From positions 1 to 54,133 of the forward strand of contig NZ_QZEZ01000013.1 of NCBI RefSeq assembly GCF_003594885.1: DNA of 54,133 bases, given 5' to 3'. The stretch's first letter is position 1; each line of letters begins with the position of its first letter. This DNA is from Vallicoccus soli. Lineage in GTDB: Bacteria; Actinomycetota; Actinomycetes; Motilibacterales; Motilibacteraceae. Of this stretch, positions 30,283-39,330 are shown in pieces. The notes under the pieces are model-generated. The model made no database searches. It was given only the letters and a program-made list of their open reading frames with translations, and had not been told where the DNA came from. The translations under genes and the position numbers were made by a program.

Positions 30283-31781
30283 TAGAGGAACAGGCTCAGC
30301 AGCCAGGCGAGGGCGAAGCCCAGGGTGCCGAGGATGGTCTCCATGACGGTCCAGGTGCGCAGCGTCGTCCGCTCGTCCATGCCGAGGAAGCGCCCGACGA
30401 GCCAGAAGCCGGAGTCGTTGACGTGCGAGAGCACCGTCGCGCCACCGGCGATCGCGATGACGATGAGGGCGAGGTCGATGCTGGACAGGCCGCTGGTCGC
30501 CTCCACGACGGGCGCGACGAGCCCGGCCGCCGTGGTGAGGGCGACGGTGGCCGAGCCCTGCGCCACGCGGAGCGCGACCGAGATGACGAAGGCCGCCACG
30601 ATGACCGGCAGGCCGGTGTCCTCGAGCGCCGAGGCGAGCGCGGAGCCGATGCCGCTCTCGCGGAGCACGGCGCCGAACATGCCGCCCGCCCCGGTGATGA
30701 GGATGATCGCGCACACCGGGCCGAGGGCGCTGTTGACGATCGACTCGGCCTCGCCCGCGGACCTGCCGCGGCGCAGCGCGAGCAGCCAGGTGGCCACCAG
30801 CACGCTGATGAGCAGCGCGATCGGGGTCTGCCCGAGCATGCGGCCCACCTGGACCCAGCCCGCCTCCTCGTCGACCGTCCCGTTGGTGGCGAGCGTGTTG
30901 AGGCCCGTGTTGAGGAAGATGAGCACGAGCGGCAGCAGGAGCACCAGGATCACCGTGCCGAACGACGGGTGCGCGCCGACCCCGGTCCGCTCGCGCTGGG
31001 CCGTGGCCTGCGCGCCGCCCGTGCCCGGGCTCGTCCCGGTCACCGCCGCGCCGCCGTCGGCCGGGCCCCCGCCGCCCATCGTGCTCGGCACCGGGACGTC
31101 GTAGCGCCGGCCCGCCCAGGTGCCGAAGAGGTACCCGCCGACGTACCAGGTGGGCAGGCCGATGAGGAGGCCGAAGACGAGGACCAGGCCGATGTCCGCG
31201 CCCAGCAGCTCCGCCGCCGCCACCGGGCCGGGGTGCGGCGGGACGAAGGCGTGCATGACGGCGAAGGCGCCCGCCGTCGGGAGCGCGTAGAGCAGGACGC
31301 TGCCGCCGAGGCGGGTCGCGACGGTGAAGACGATCGGCAGCAGGACGACGAGCCCGGCGTCGAAGAAGATCGGGAAGCCGAAGAGCAGCGCCGCGACGCC
31401 GAGGGCGAGGGGGGCGCGCCGCTCGCCGAAGCGCCGGATCAGGGTGTCGGCGAGCACCTGCGCGCCGCCGCTCACCTCCAGCAGGCGCCCGAGCATCGCG
31501 CCGAGGCCGACGAGCAGGGCGACGTTGCCGAGCGTGGTGCCGAAGCCCCCGACCAGCGTGTCGACGACGTCGGCGACCGGGATCCGCGCCGCGAGCGCCG
31601 TGAGCAGGCTGACCAGGATGAGGGCGAGGAAGGCGTGCAGCTTGAAGCGGATGATGAGCACGAGCAGGACGAGGACGGCCGCCAGCGCGATGAGCAGCAG
31701 CGGGGCCGTCCCCAGGGCCGGCTCCGGCGGCGCGTCCGCCGCCAGCAGCACCGGCCCGCTCAGGGCTGTCGTCAGGGCCAT
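30282..31781 (-). CDS. gntP: Gluconate:proton symporter (GntP family)
   Basis: This 499-residue inner-membrane transporter has about twelve hydrophobic helices and family motifs LFGFPIFFDAGLVVLLPI, HAFVPPHPGPVAAAE and SHVNDSGFWLVGRF. It brings in gluconate with protons. A soluble Gly-rich loop at about residues 230-270 is longer than usual. It follows gntK by 66 bp on the same strand, so gluconokinase and permease form one operon. Confidence 0.92.
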   Translation of the reverse strand: MALTTALSGPVLLAADAPPEPALGTAPLLLIALAAVLVLLVLIIRFKLHAFLALILVSLLTALAARIPVADVVDTLVGGFGTTLGNVALLVGLGAMLGRLLEVSGGAQVLADTLIRRFGERRAPLALGVAALLFGFPIFFDAGLVVLLPIVFTVATRLGGSVLLYALPTAGAFAVMHAFVPPHPGPVAAAELLGADIGLVLVFGLLIGLPTWYVGGYLFGTWAGRRYDVPVPSTMGGGGPADGGAAVTGTSPGTGGAQATAQRERTGVGAHPSFGTVILVLLLPLVLIFLNTGLNTLATNGTVDEEAGWVQVGRMLGQTPIALLISVLVATWLLALRRGRSAGEAESIVNSALGPVCAIILITGAGGMFGAVLRESGIGSALASALEDTGLPVIVAAFVISVALRVAQGSATVALTTAAGLVAPVVEATSGLSSIDLALIVIAIAGGATVLSHVNDSGFWLVGRFLGMDERTTLRTWTVMETILGTLGFALAWLLSLFL

Positions 31782-31847
31782 CGGTCGCCTCCGGGAGGGG
31801 TGGGGGACGGGCGGGCGGGGGTCGGGTCGGGCCGGTCCAGGCCGGGG

Positions 31848-33401
31848 TCAGGCCGGGGGCAGCGCCTCGCGGGCGGCCTCGAGCGGCAGGAGCGGGCCGA
31901 GGCGCCGCAGGGAGGCGAAGGCCGGGACGAGCGCGTCGTACAGGCCGTCGAAGACCGGCTGCAGCGCGGCGTACGTCGCCGCGACCGCCGGCTGCGGGCG
32001 GACCTCGTCGGCGATGCGCACGAGGTCCGCGGCCACGTCGACGCTCTCGACGAGGCCCAGGGCCTCCATGCCGAGCAGCGCCGCGCCGAAGCTGGAGCCC
32101 TCGTGGCCCTGCGGGAAGTGCACCGTCGTGCCGAGCACGTCGGCGAGCAGCTGGCGCCAGAACGCGCTGCGGGCGAAGCCGCCGGTGGCCCGCACCTCGG
32201 TGACCTCGAGCCCGGCCGCGCGCAGCGAGGCCAGCACGAGGCCGAGCTGCTGGCAGACGCCCTCGAGGGCGGCGCGCAGGAGGTGCTCGCGGCGGTGGGC
32301 GCGGGTGAGGCCGACGTACGCCCCGCGCGGCAGCGAGCTCCAGTGCGGGGCGCGCTCGCTGAGCAGGTACGGCAGCATGAGCAGCCCGCCGCTGCCCGGC
32401 GGTGCGGTCTCGGCGAGCGCGAGGAGCTCCTCCTCGGAGCCCTCCCCGAGCTCGGGCGCCAGCGCGTCCCCGGCCCACTGGAGCACCACGCCGCCGTTGT
32501 TGATCGCACCGCCGACGGCCCACCGCTGCTCGGTGAGGGCGTAGCAGAAGACGCCGCCGAGCGGGTCCACCGCGGGCGCGTCGACCATGACGCGCAGCGC
32601 GCCGCTCGTGCCGATGGAGACCGCGGCGACCCCGGGGCGCACCGCGCCGAGCCCGAGGTTGGCCAGCGGCCCGTCGCCCGCGCCCACGACCACCGGGACG
32701 TCGCGCGGCAGCCCGGTGGCCGCCGCGGCGGCCTCCGTGACGCCGGGCAGCACGTGCCGGGTGGGGACGAGCTCGGGCAGCTGCTCGGGCAGCACCGAGG
32801 CCAGCTGCAGCGCCTCGGCGTCCCACTGCAGGGCGCCGATGTCCATGAGGCCGGTGCCGGACGCGACCGAGTGGTCGGTCACGAGCGCGTCGCACAGCCG
32901 CCAGAGCACCCAGTCCTTGATGCCGACCCAGTACGCGACCCGCTCGGCCAGCTTGGGCTCCTGCTCGCGGAACCACACGAGCTTGACCAGCGGCGACATC
33001 GGGTGGACGGGGGTGCCCGTGCGCCGGTGCAGCGCGAGCCCCGCCCGCCCCGCGCGCAGCCGCTCGGCCTGCGTCGTCGCCCGGGTGTCGGCCCAGGTGA
33101 TGCTGGGGGTGAGCGGCTCGCCGTCGGCGTCGACCCCGAGCAGGCTGTGCATGGCCGTGCTGAACGACAGGCCGGCGACCCGCTCGGCGCCCACCTCCGC
33201 GACGACGGCGCGCAGCGAGGCGAGGGCCGCGTCGAGGATGAGGCGGGGGTCCTGCACCGCGTGGCCGGGCTCCGGCTCCTCGAGCGGGTAGCCCTCCCCG
33301 TGCTGCGCGACGGCCGTGCCGTCCACCGCGTGGGCGACCACCTTGGTGCTCGTGGTCCCGAGGTCGACGCCCAGCACGACGTCCCCCGCACGGTCGGCCA
33401 C
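31848..33401 (-). CDS. gntK: Gluconokinase (FGGY family)
   Basis: This 517-residue kinase makes 6-phosphogluconate from gluconate. FGGY features are LGVDLGTTSTKVVAHA, SFSTAMHSLLGVD, WADTRA, GTGLMDIGALQWD, GAGDGPLANLGLGA, and the late ATGGFARSAFWRQLLADVLG. The MHS motif and HPMSPLVKL stretch are typical of gluconate kinases in this superfamily (GntK of Bacillus type), unlike the small P-loop GntK of E. coli. GTG at 33401 after GAGGAGG. Its product feeds the gnd gene 6 kb away. Confidence 0.9.
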   Translation of the reverse strand: MADRAGDVVLGVDLGTTSTKVVAHAVDGTAVAQHGEGYPLEEPEPGHAVQDPRLILDAALASLRAVVAEVGAERVAGLSFSTAMHSLLGVDADGEPLTPSITWADTRATTQAERLRAGRAGLALHRRTGTPVHPMSPLVKLVWFREQEPKLAERVAYWVGIKDWVLWRLCDALVTDHSVASGTGLMDIGALQWDAEALQLASVLPEQLPELVPTRHVLPGVTEAAAAATGLPRDVPVVVGAGDGPLANLGLGAVRPGVAAVSIGTSGALRVMVDAPAVDPLGGVFCYALTEQRWAVGGAINNGGVVLQWAGDALAPELGEGSEEELLALAETAPPGSGGLLMLPYLLSERAPHWSSLPRGAYVGLTRAHRREHLLRAALEGVCQQLGLVLASLRAAGLEVTEVRATGGFARSAFWRQLLADVLGTTVHFPQGHEGSSFGAALLGMEALGLVESVDVAADLVRIADEVRPQPAVAATYAALQPVFDGLYDALVPAFASLRRLGPLLPLEAAREALPPA

Positions 33402-33454
33402 GGCTCCTCCTCGGCTCGGGTCCGGCGACCGTACCGCGGACCCGGCGGGCCGCC

Positions 33455-34990
33455 TCAGACGACCGGCCGGTACGGCGTGAGGAGCTGGTCGACCGGCGCG
33501 CGGTCGTCCGTGAGCACGGGGGCGCCCTCGACGAGGTCCTCGTACGCCGCCGGGCCGAGCACCGAGCCCGGCTCGCCCCGCTCGCCGGCGCGGGCCGCGA
33601 GGGCGTCGCGGTCGAGCGGGCGGTCCGCGGCGGCCACGACGAAGTTCCCGCCGCCGTCGTCCTCCAGCTGCTCCGGCCGACCGAGCACGACGACGTCGTC
33701 GAGGACCGCGTCGACCGTGCGGGTCTCCGCGGCGAGGAACGCCCGCGGGGCGTTGTCGATGACGTTGAGCACGAGCACGCCGCCGGGGCGCAGCACGCGG
33801 TCGACGTCGGCGAGGAACTCCCGCGTGGCCAGGTGCCAGGGCACGCTCAGCGAGCCGAACGCGTCGCCCACGACGAGGTCGGCGGAGTCGTGGGGCAGCG
33901 CCGCGAGGGAGACGCGCGCGTCGCCGGTGCGCACCCGCAGGCCGGGGATCGCGTCGACGCCCAGCTCGCGCCGGCCGAGCTCGACGACGCCCTCGTCGAG
34001 CTCGAGCACCACCGAGCTGCTGCCCGGGCGGGTCGCGGCGAGCCAGCGCGGCATGGTGAAGCCGCCGCCGCCCACGTGCACCGCGTCGAGCGGCTCGCCG
34101 GCGGGGAACGCGCTGTCGACGACGTCCGCGAAGCGCTGCACGTAGGCGAACTCCAGGTGCGCGGGGTCGTCGAGGTCCACGTACGAGTGCCGCAGGTCGT
34201 CGAGGACCAGGACCCGGCCGCCGTCGCGCCCCTCGTCGCCGGGGTCGGCCACGACCCGGGCGCAGTAGTACGTCGTCTCCTCCTCGCAGGGGCCGTCCAC
34301 GAGGACGACGAGCCCGCCGGCGACGACCGCGGCGCCGGCCGCCGGCAGCGCGAGCGAGCGCGCCCGGTCCGCGCCGGCCACGGCGCCGAGCGCGAGGCAG
34401 GCGAGCGCGGTGACGAGCAGGATCCCGCCGGTCGGCAGCGCGGCGACGAAGACGAACCCGGTGAGGAAGGTCCCGGCGAGCGCGCCGAGCGTGCCGAGCG
34501 CGGACATGGAGCCCACGACCGAGCCGGCCCCGTCGACCGTGCGCAGCCGCGCCTTGACCGCGGCGGGGGCGGTCATCGACAGCACCGTGACCGCGGGCAG
34601 CGTCGAGACGGCCACGAGGAGCACCGCGGACGCCGCCCCGGGCGGCACCGCGGGTCCCACGAGGTGCACCAGCGGGCGCACCGCGAGCACGAGGAGGCCG
34701 CCCGCGGCGAGCGCCCCGGCGAGGACGGTCCGCGGCTCGACCCGGTCGGCGAGCCGCCCGCCCCAGCGGGCGCCGGCGGCGATGCCGAGCAGGGCCACCC
34801 CGATCGCCGACGTCTGCGACTCCAGGGTCAGGCCGACGTACGGCGCGACGAGCCGCGCGGCCAGCGTCTCGACGACGAGGACCGCGGCGCCCGACACGAG
34901 GACCGCGGCGGCGAGGAGCCAGGGGGGTGCGGCGCGGCCGGGCGGCGGCGCGGGCGGGCGGGGGCCGGCGGAGGGGGGAGGTGCGGGCAC
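33455..34990 (-). CDS. Membrane-anchored spermidine synthase-like protein
   Basis: This 511-residue fusion has a Pro-rich start, six to eight membrane helices (about residues 25-240, beginning LLAAAVLVSGAAVLVVETLAAR) (core VLVSGAAVLVVETLAA), and a C-terminal Rossmann domain like spermidine synthase. The latter shows DAVHVGGGGFTMPRWLA, VLELDEGVVELGR, RTGDARVSLAALP and DLVVGDAFGSLSVPWHL. The usual polyamine active-site Tyr and paired Asp motifs are not all evident, so it may transfer aminopropyl or methyl groups to another acceptor or be non-catalytic. GTG at 34990; 53 bp upstream of gntK. Confidence 0.82.
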   Translation of the reverse strand: MPAPPPSAGPRPPAPPPGRAAPPWLLAAAVLVSGAAVLVVETLAARLVAPYVGLTLESQTSAIGVALLGIAAGARWGGRLADRVEPRTVLAGALAAGGLLVLAVRPLVHLVGPAVPPGAASAVLLVAVSTLPAVTVLSMTAPAAVKARLRTVDGAGSVVGSMSALGTLGALAGTFLTGFVFVAALPTGGILLVTALACLALGAVAGADRARSLALPAAGAAVVAGGLVVLVDGPCEEETTYYCARVVADPGDEGRDGGRVLVLDDLRHSYVDLDDPAHLEFAYVQRFADVVDSAFPAGEPLDAVHVGGGGFTMPRWLAATRPGSSSVVLELDEGVVELGRRELGVDAIPGLRVRTGDARVSLAALPHDSADLVVGDAFGSLSVPWHLATREFLADVDRVLRPGGVLVLNVIDNAPRAFLAAETRTVDAVLDDVVVLGRPEQLEDDGGGNFVVAAADRPLDRDALAARAGERGEPGSVLGPAAYEDLVEGAPVLTDDRAPVDQLLTPYRPVV

Positions 34991-35057
34991 CGGACCATCC
35001 TGGCGGCAGGGGCGAGCGGACGCGCGCGCGTCGCGCCGGCGTACCGCTGCGTTGCCC

Positions 35058-35087
35058 TTGACGACACCTGGGGCCGTGACAGTCTGC
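35058..35087 (+). promoter_or_regulatory. Possible promoter of the glycerophosphodiesterase gene
   Basis: TTGACG at 35058-35063 is a good -35. The region 17-18 bases on (AGTCTGC, 35081-35087) is only a weak -10. The leader would be about 60 bases. Confidence 0.3.
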
Positions 35088-35152
35088 TCCGTGACGGCGA
35101 CGAAGCCGGCGAGGGCCGCAGGCTGCAGCCGCGCCGTCGCCGGAGGACCCCA

Positions 35153-36328
35153 GTGCCCCTTCCCACCCGCCGCGGGCTGCTCGCCCGTGCCGCGGCCCCC
35201 GTCGTCCTGCTCGCGCTCGTCGCGGTGCCCGGAGCGCCCGCCACGGCCGAGGAGCGGCCCGCGCAGCGGAGCGCCGCGCAGGTGAGCGAGCCCCTCGTCT
35301 TCGGCCACCGCGGTGCGAGCGGCTACCGCCCCGAGCACACCCTGGCGTCGTACCAGCTTGCGATCCGGCTGGGCGCGGACGTCATCGAGCCCGACCTCGT
35401 CTCGACCAAGGACGGCGTCCTCGTCGCCCGGCACGAGAACGAGATCAGCGGCACGACCGACGTCGCCGACCGCCCGGAGTTCGCCGACCGCCGCGCCACG
35501 AAGACCATCGACGGCGTCGAGCTGACCGGCTGGTTCACCGAGGACTTCACGCTGCGCGAGCTCAAGACGCTGCGCGCGAAGGAGCGGATCCCCGAGATCC
35601 GCCAGGAGAACACGATCTACGACGGGCGCTACCAGGTGCCGACGCTGCAGGAGGTCATCGACCTCGCCAAGCGGGCCTCGCGCGAGACCGGCCGGCGCAT
35701 CGCCATCGCGCCGGAGACCAAGCACCCGACGTACTTCGACTCCATCGGCCTCTCGCTCGAGGAGCCGCTGGTGCGCGCGCTGCGCCGCAACGGCTGGGCC
35801 GGCCCGAAGGCGCCGGTGTGGGTGCAGTCCTTCGAGGTCTCCAACCTCAAGGAGCTCGACCGGAGGGTCGGCGTGCGCCTGGTGCAGCTGCTCAGCGGCT
35901 CCGGGGCGCCGTACGACGTGGTCGCGGCCGGCGGCAGCACGACGTACGCCGACCTGGTCACCCGCCAGGGCCTGCGCGGCATCGCCCGCTACGCGGACGT
36001 CATCGGGCCGGACAAGAACCTCATCGTGCCGCGCGACGCGGACGCCGAGCTCCTGCCGCCCACGACGCTCGTGCGCGACGCGCACCGGGCGGGCCTGCAG
36101 GTCGTGCCCTACACGTTCCGCAACGAGAACGCGTTCCTGCCCGCGGACTTCCGCCGCGGCGACGACCCGTCGGCGTACGGGGACGCGTTCGCCGAGTACC
36201 GCCTCTTCCTCGCCCTCGGGGTCGACGGGCTCTTCAGCGACAACCCGGACACCGCCGTCGAGGCCCGTGACGCCTGGGTCGAGGGCCGCCCGGCCCGCGC
36301 CGCCGCCCAGGCGGCCGCCGCCGGCTGA
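35153..36328 (+). CDS. glpQ: Glycerophosphodiester phosphodiesterase, exported
   Basis: This 391-residue enzyme releases glycerol 3-phosphate from phospholipid head-group diesters, which would feed GlpD. A leader with twin Arg (TRRGLLARAA) and hydrophobic core ends near ATAEE. The catalytic domain has FGHRGASGYRPEHTLASY, DVIEPDLVSTKDGVLVARHE (metal ligands Glu, Asp, and His) and DGLFSDNPDTAVEA at the end. It is of the longer GlpQ type, with inserts such as the DRRATKTIDGVELTGWFTED segment. GTG at 35153 with CGGAGGA six bases upstream. Confidence 0.93.
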   Translation: MPLPTRRGLLARAAAPVVLLALVAVPGAPATAEERPAQRSAAQVSEPLVFGHRGASGYRPEHTLASYQLAIRLGADVIEPDLVSTKDGVLVARHENEISGTTDVADRPEFADRRATKTIDGVELTGWFTEDFTLRELKTLRAKERIPEIRQENTIYDGRYQVPTLQEVIDLAKRASRETGRRIAIAPETKHPTYFDSIGLSLEEPLVRALRRNGWAGPKAPVWVQSFEVSNLKELDRRVGVRLVQLLSGSGAPYDVVAAGGSTTYADLVTRQGLRGIARYADVIGPDKNLIVPRDADAELLPPTTLVRDAHRAGLQVVPYTFRNENAFLPADFRRGDDPSAYGDAFAEYRLFLALGVDGLFSDNPDTAVEARDAWVEGRPARAAAQAAAAG

Positions 36329-36383
36329 CCGGCGGGGCAGCGCGCCCGCATGACCCCGGCCCGGCCGGGGTAGCGGCGCGATC

Positions 36384-36806
36384 ATGGACGGACGACGCAC
36401 GCGCGCGGCGGCCGGGGCGGGCGCACCCGCCCTGGCCGCCGCGCTGCTGCTCGGGGGCTGCGGCACCCCGGTGGAGCAGGACGCCGCGCGGGCGGCGGGG
36501 GAGGGCTTCGCCGCCGCGCTGCGCGCCGGTGACGGCGAGCGGGCCTGCGCCCTGCTGGCGCCGCGCACGCTCGAGGAGCTCGAGTCCTCCGCCGGGCGCC
36601 CGTGCCCCGCGGCCGTGCTGTCCGAGGGGCTGCCGGTGCCCGGCGCGCTCGTCGCGTCCGACGTGTGGGGCCGGCAGGCGCGCCTGGAGATGGCCCGCGA
36701 CGTGCTCTTCGTCGCGGTGGCGCCGGGCGGCTGGCGGGTCACCGCCGCCGGGTGCTCCTGGCGGGGCGAGGACGTCCCGTACGACTGCTCGGTGCAGGGC
36801 GGCTGA
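36384..36806 (+). CDS. Small lipoprotein, function unknown
   Basis: This 140-residue protein has an N-terminal export signal with lipobox ALLLGGC. A NTF2-like small domain may follow (QDAARAAGEGFAAALRAGDGERACALLAPRTLEELE) (core EGFAAALRAGDGERACALLA), a pattern common in actinobacterial lipoproteins. Several Cys pairs in the mature part could form disulfides. It is followed after 1 base by a 27-residue membrane peptide and then a DUF6766 gene, all probably one operon. ATG at 36384. Confidence 0.75.
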   Translation: MDGRRTRAAAGAGAPALAAALLLGGCGTPVEQDAARAAGEGFAAALRAGDGERACALLAPRTLEELESSAGRPCPAAVLSEGLPVPGALVASDVWGRQARLEMARDVLFVAVAPGGWRVTAAGCSWRGEDVPYDCSVQGG

Positions 36807-36807
36807 C

Positions 36808-36891
36808 GTGCGCGCCGTCTTCGCGGGCTACCTGCTCGTCGTCGTCGCCGGCACGGTCGGGGCGATCGTCCTGGGGCTGCTGCACCGGTGA
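36808..36891 (+). CDS. 27-residue membrane peptide
   Basis: A GTG one base after the lipoprotein stop opens a 27-codon reading frame: MRAVFAGYLLVVVAGTVGAI followed by VLGLLHR. It is a single hydrophobic helix with basic residues at both ends. Its stop overlaps the start of the DUF6766 gene in a GTGA junction, the arrangement seen at many true gene boundaries in this window. There is no recognised family. It could be a small membrane partner of the DUF6766 protein, or only a translational coupler. Confidence 0.55.
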   Translation: MRAVFAGYLLVVVAGTVGAIVLGLLHR

Positions 36892-37565
36892 GGCGCTACC
36901 TGCACCACAACGGCCTCGGGCTCTTCTTCGGCCTGCTCTTCCTGCTCGCCGTCGTCGGGCAGGTCGTCTCCGGGCGCGCGCTGCGCAACCAGGAGCTCGT
37001 CGCGGCCGGGCTCGCGCCGCTCGACGTCGGCCGCTACCTCACCTCGTCCTCGTTCGCCGTGGACCTGCTGGAGAACTGGCAGTCCGAGTACCTGCAGTTC
37101 CTGCTCTACCTCATGGCGACGGTGTGGCTCGTCCAGCGCGGGTCGCCCGAGTCCAAGGAGCTCGACCAGGTCGGGCGCGAGTCCGACGAGGACCAGGAGG
37201 TCGGGGCGGCCGCCCACCCGTGGTCGCCGGGGCCGGCCCGGCGCGGCCCCGGCCCGCTGCGGTGGGCGTACGAGAACTCGCTCGGCCTCGTCATGGGCAC
37301 GGTCTTCCTCGGCACCTGGCTCGCGCAGTCCGTCGCGGGCGTCGTCGCCTACAACGAGGAGCAGCTGCAGGACCTCCTGCCGCCGCTGTCCTGGCGCGAG
37401 TACCTCGTGTCCCCGGACTTCTGGAGCCGCACGCTGCAGAACTGGCAGTCCGAGTTCCTCGCCGTCGGGTCGATGGCGGTGCTGTCGGTCTACCTGCGCC
37501 AGCGGGGGTCGCCGGAGTCCAAGCCGGTCGGCGCCGCGCACGACGACACCGCCGCCGAGGGGTGA
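36888..37565 (+). CDS. DUF6766 family membrane protein
   Basis: This 225-residue protein is recognised as DUF6766, whose role is unknown. It has an N-terminal helix (GLGLFFGLLFLLAVVGQVV), a second near 77-95, and the same order again after residue 130. The halves are an internal duplication: ENWQSEYLQFLLYLMATVW with QRGSPESKEL, and QNWQSEFLAVGSMAVLSVY with QRGSPESKPV. The GTG at 36888 overlaps the small membrane peptide by 4 bp. It converges with pgi. Confidence 0.82.
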   Translation: MRRYLHHNGLGLFFGLLFLLAVVGQVVSGRALRNQELVAAGLAPLDVGRYLTSSSFAVDLLENWQSEYLQFLLYLMATVWLVQRGSPESKELDQVGRESDEDQEVGAAAHPWSPGPARRGPGPLRWAYENSLGLVMGTVFLGTWLAQSVAGVVAYNEEQLQDLLPPLSWREYLVSPDFWSRTLQNWQSEFLAVGSMAVLSVYLRQRGSPESKPVGAAHDDTAAEG

Positions 37566-37605
37566 GGGCGGCGCCGTCACCCCCCGGCGGTGCGCAGCGG
37601 CGCCG

Positions 37606-39330
37606 TCAGACGCGCCCGCGCCCGGCGCGGTAGCGGGCGACGAGCGCGGCGGTGGACGGGTCGTGCTCGTCGAGCCCGGCCTCGCCCGTGAGGGCGGGCA
37701 CGAGCTGCCTGGCCATGGTCTTGCCCAGCTCGACGCCCCACTGGTCGAACGAGTCGATGCCCCACACGACGCCCTGCACGAAGGTCGTGTGCTCGTAGAG
37801 CGCGACGAGCTGGCCGAGGACCGACGGGGTCAGCCGCTGGGCCAGGATCGAGGTGGTCGGGCGGTTGCCCGGCATGACCTTGTGCGGGACGACCGCCGGG
37901 TCGGTGCCGTCGGCGGCCACCTCCTCGGCGGTCTTGCCGAACGCCAGCGCCGCGGTCTGGGCGAAGTAGTTCGACATGAAGAGGTCGTGCACGTCCGCCG
38001 CGCCGCCCTCGGGGTCGGCCAGCGGCTGGACCGGCTCGACGAAGCCGATGAAGTCCGCCGGGACGATGCGGGTGCCCTGGTGCAGCAGCTGGTAGAACGC
38101 GTGCTGCCCGTTGGTGCCCGGCTCGCCCCACCAGACCTCGCCGGTGGCCGCCCGCACCGGCGACCCGTCGAGCCGCACGGACTTGCCGTTGCTCTCCATC
38201 GTCAGCTGCTGCAGGTAGGCCGGGAAGCGGTGGAGGTACTGCGAGTAGGGCAGCACCGCGTGCGTCTCGGCGCCGAACAGGTCCGTGTACCAGACGTCGA
38301 GCAGGCCGAGCAGCACGGGCGCGTTGGCGTCGAACGGCGCGGTGCGGAAGTGCTCGTCCATCGCGTGGAAGCCGTCGAGCATCTCGCGGAAGGCCGTCGG
38401 GCCGATCGCGACCATGAGGGACAGGCCGACCGCGGAGGCGTACGAGTAGCGGCCGCCGACCCAGTCCCAGAAGCCGTACATGTTCTGCGGGTCGATGCCG
38501 AAGTCGGCGACCTTCTCCGCAGCCGTCGACACGGCGACGAAGTGCTGGGCCACCGCGGCCTGCGCGTCCTCGGGGGACAGGCCGTGCCGCTCCTGCAGCC
38601 CCTCGACGAGCCAGGCCCGGGCCAGGCGCGCGTTGGTGAGCGTCTCGAGCGTGGTGAAGGTCTTGCTCGCCACGACGAACAGCGTGGTCGCGGGGTCGAG
38701 GTCGCGAGTGCTCTCGTGGACGTCGGTGGGGTCGATGTTCGACACGAACCGGCACGTGAGGTCGCGGTCGGAGACGTGCTTCAGCGCCTCGTACGCCATG
38801 ACGGGGCCGAGGTCGGAGCCGCCGATGCCGATGTTCACCACGGTGCGGATGCGCTGCCCGGTGGCGCCGGTCCAGGAGCCGCCGCGCACGGCGTCGGCGA
38901 AGGAGGCCATCCGGTCGAGCACCTCGTGCACGTCGGCGACGACGTCCTGCCCGTCGACGACGAGCCGGGCGTCGCGGGGGAGCCGCAGCGCGGTGTGCAG
39001 GACCGCGCGGTCCTCCGTGGTGTTGATGCGCTCGCCGGCGAACATCGCGTCGATGCGCTCGCGCAGGCCGGCCGCCTCCGCCACCTCGACGAGCAGCCGC
39101 AGCGTCTCGCGGGTCGCCCGGTGCTTGCTGAGGTCGAGGTGCAGGTCGGCCGCGTCGACGACCATCTCGCGGGCCCGGGACGGGTCCTGCGCGAAGAGGT
39201 CGCGCAGGTGCGCGCCCGCCACGTCGTCGTGGTGCCGGGACAGCGCTTCCCATGCGGGCGTCCCCACGGCGCCGAGCGGGCGCGGCGGGACCTCGTCGAC
39301 GGGCACGTCGGGCGGCGTCGGGTCGCTCAC
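37606..39330 (-). CDS. pgi: Glucose-6-phosphate isomerase
   Basis: This 574-residue glycolytic enzyme interconverts glucose and fructose 6-phosphates. It has the [18 protein letters not shown] phosphate loop, [25 protein letters not shown] (signature 1), [34 protein letters not shown], and the C-terminal signature region [17 protein letters not shown]. It belongs to the long E. coli-type family. GTG at 39330 overlaps the gnd stop by 4 bp, so gnd and pgi are translationally coupled. Confidence 0.97.
   Translation of the reverse strand: MSDPTPPDVPVDEVPPRPLGAVGTPAWEALSRHHDDVAGAHLRDLFAQDPSRAREMVVDAADLHLDLSKHRATRETLRLLVEVAEAAGLRERIDAMFAGERINTTEDRAVLHTALRLPRDARLVVDGQDVVADVHEVLDRMASFADAVRGGSWTGATGQRIRTVVNIGIGGSDLGPVMAYEALKHVSDRDLTCRFVSNIDPTDVHESTRDLDPATTLFVVASKTFTTLETLTNARLARAWLVEGLQERHGLSPEDAQAAVAQHFVAVSTAAEKVADFGIDPQNMYGFWDWVGGRYSYASAVGLSLMVAIGPTAFREMLDGFHAMDEHFRTAPFDANAPVLLGLLDVWYTDLFGAETHAVLPYSQYLHRFPAYLQQLTMESNGKSVRLDGSPVRAATGEVWWGEPGTNGQHAFYQLLHQGTRIVPADFIGFVEPVQPLADPEGGAADVHDLFMSNYFAQTAALAFGKTAEEVAADGTDPAVVPHKVMPGNRPTTSILAQRLTPSVLGQLVALYEHTTFVQGVVWGIDSFDQWGVELGKTMARQLVPALTGEAGLDEHDPSTAALVARYRAGRGRV

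Noticed and set aside
28815-34145. A 1776-codon open frame on the plus strand
   Set aside because: It runs antisense to fdhA, gntP, gntK and the spermidine synthase-like gene. It is Arg/Ala/Gly/Asp-rich with no fold, a by-product of extreme GC content.
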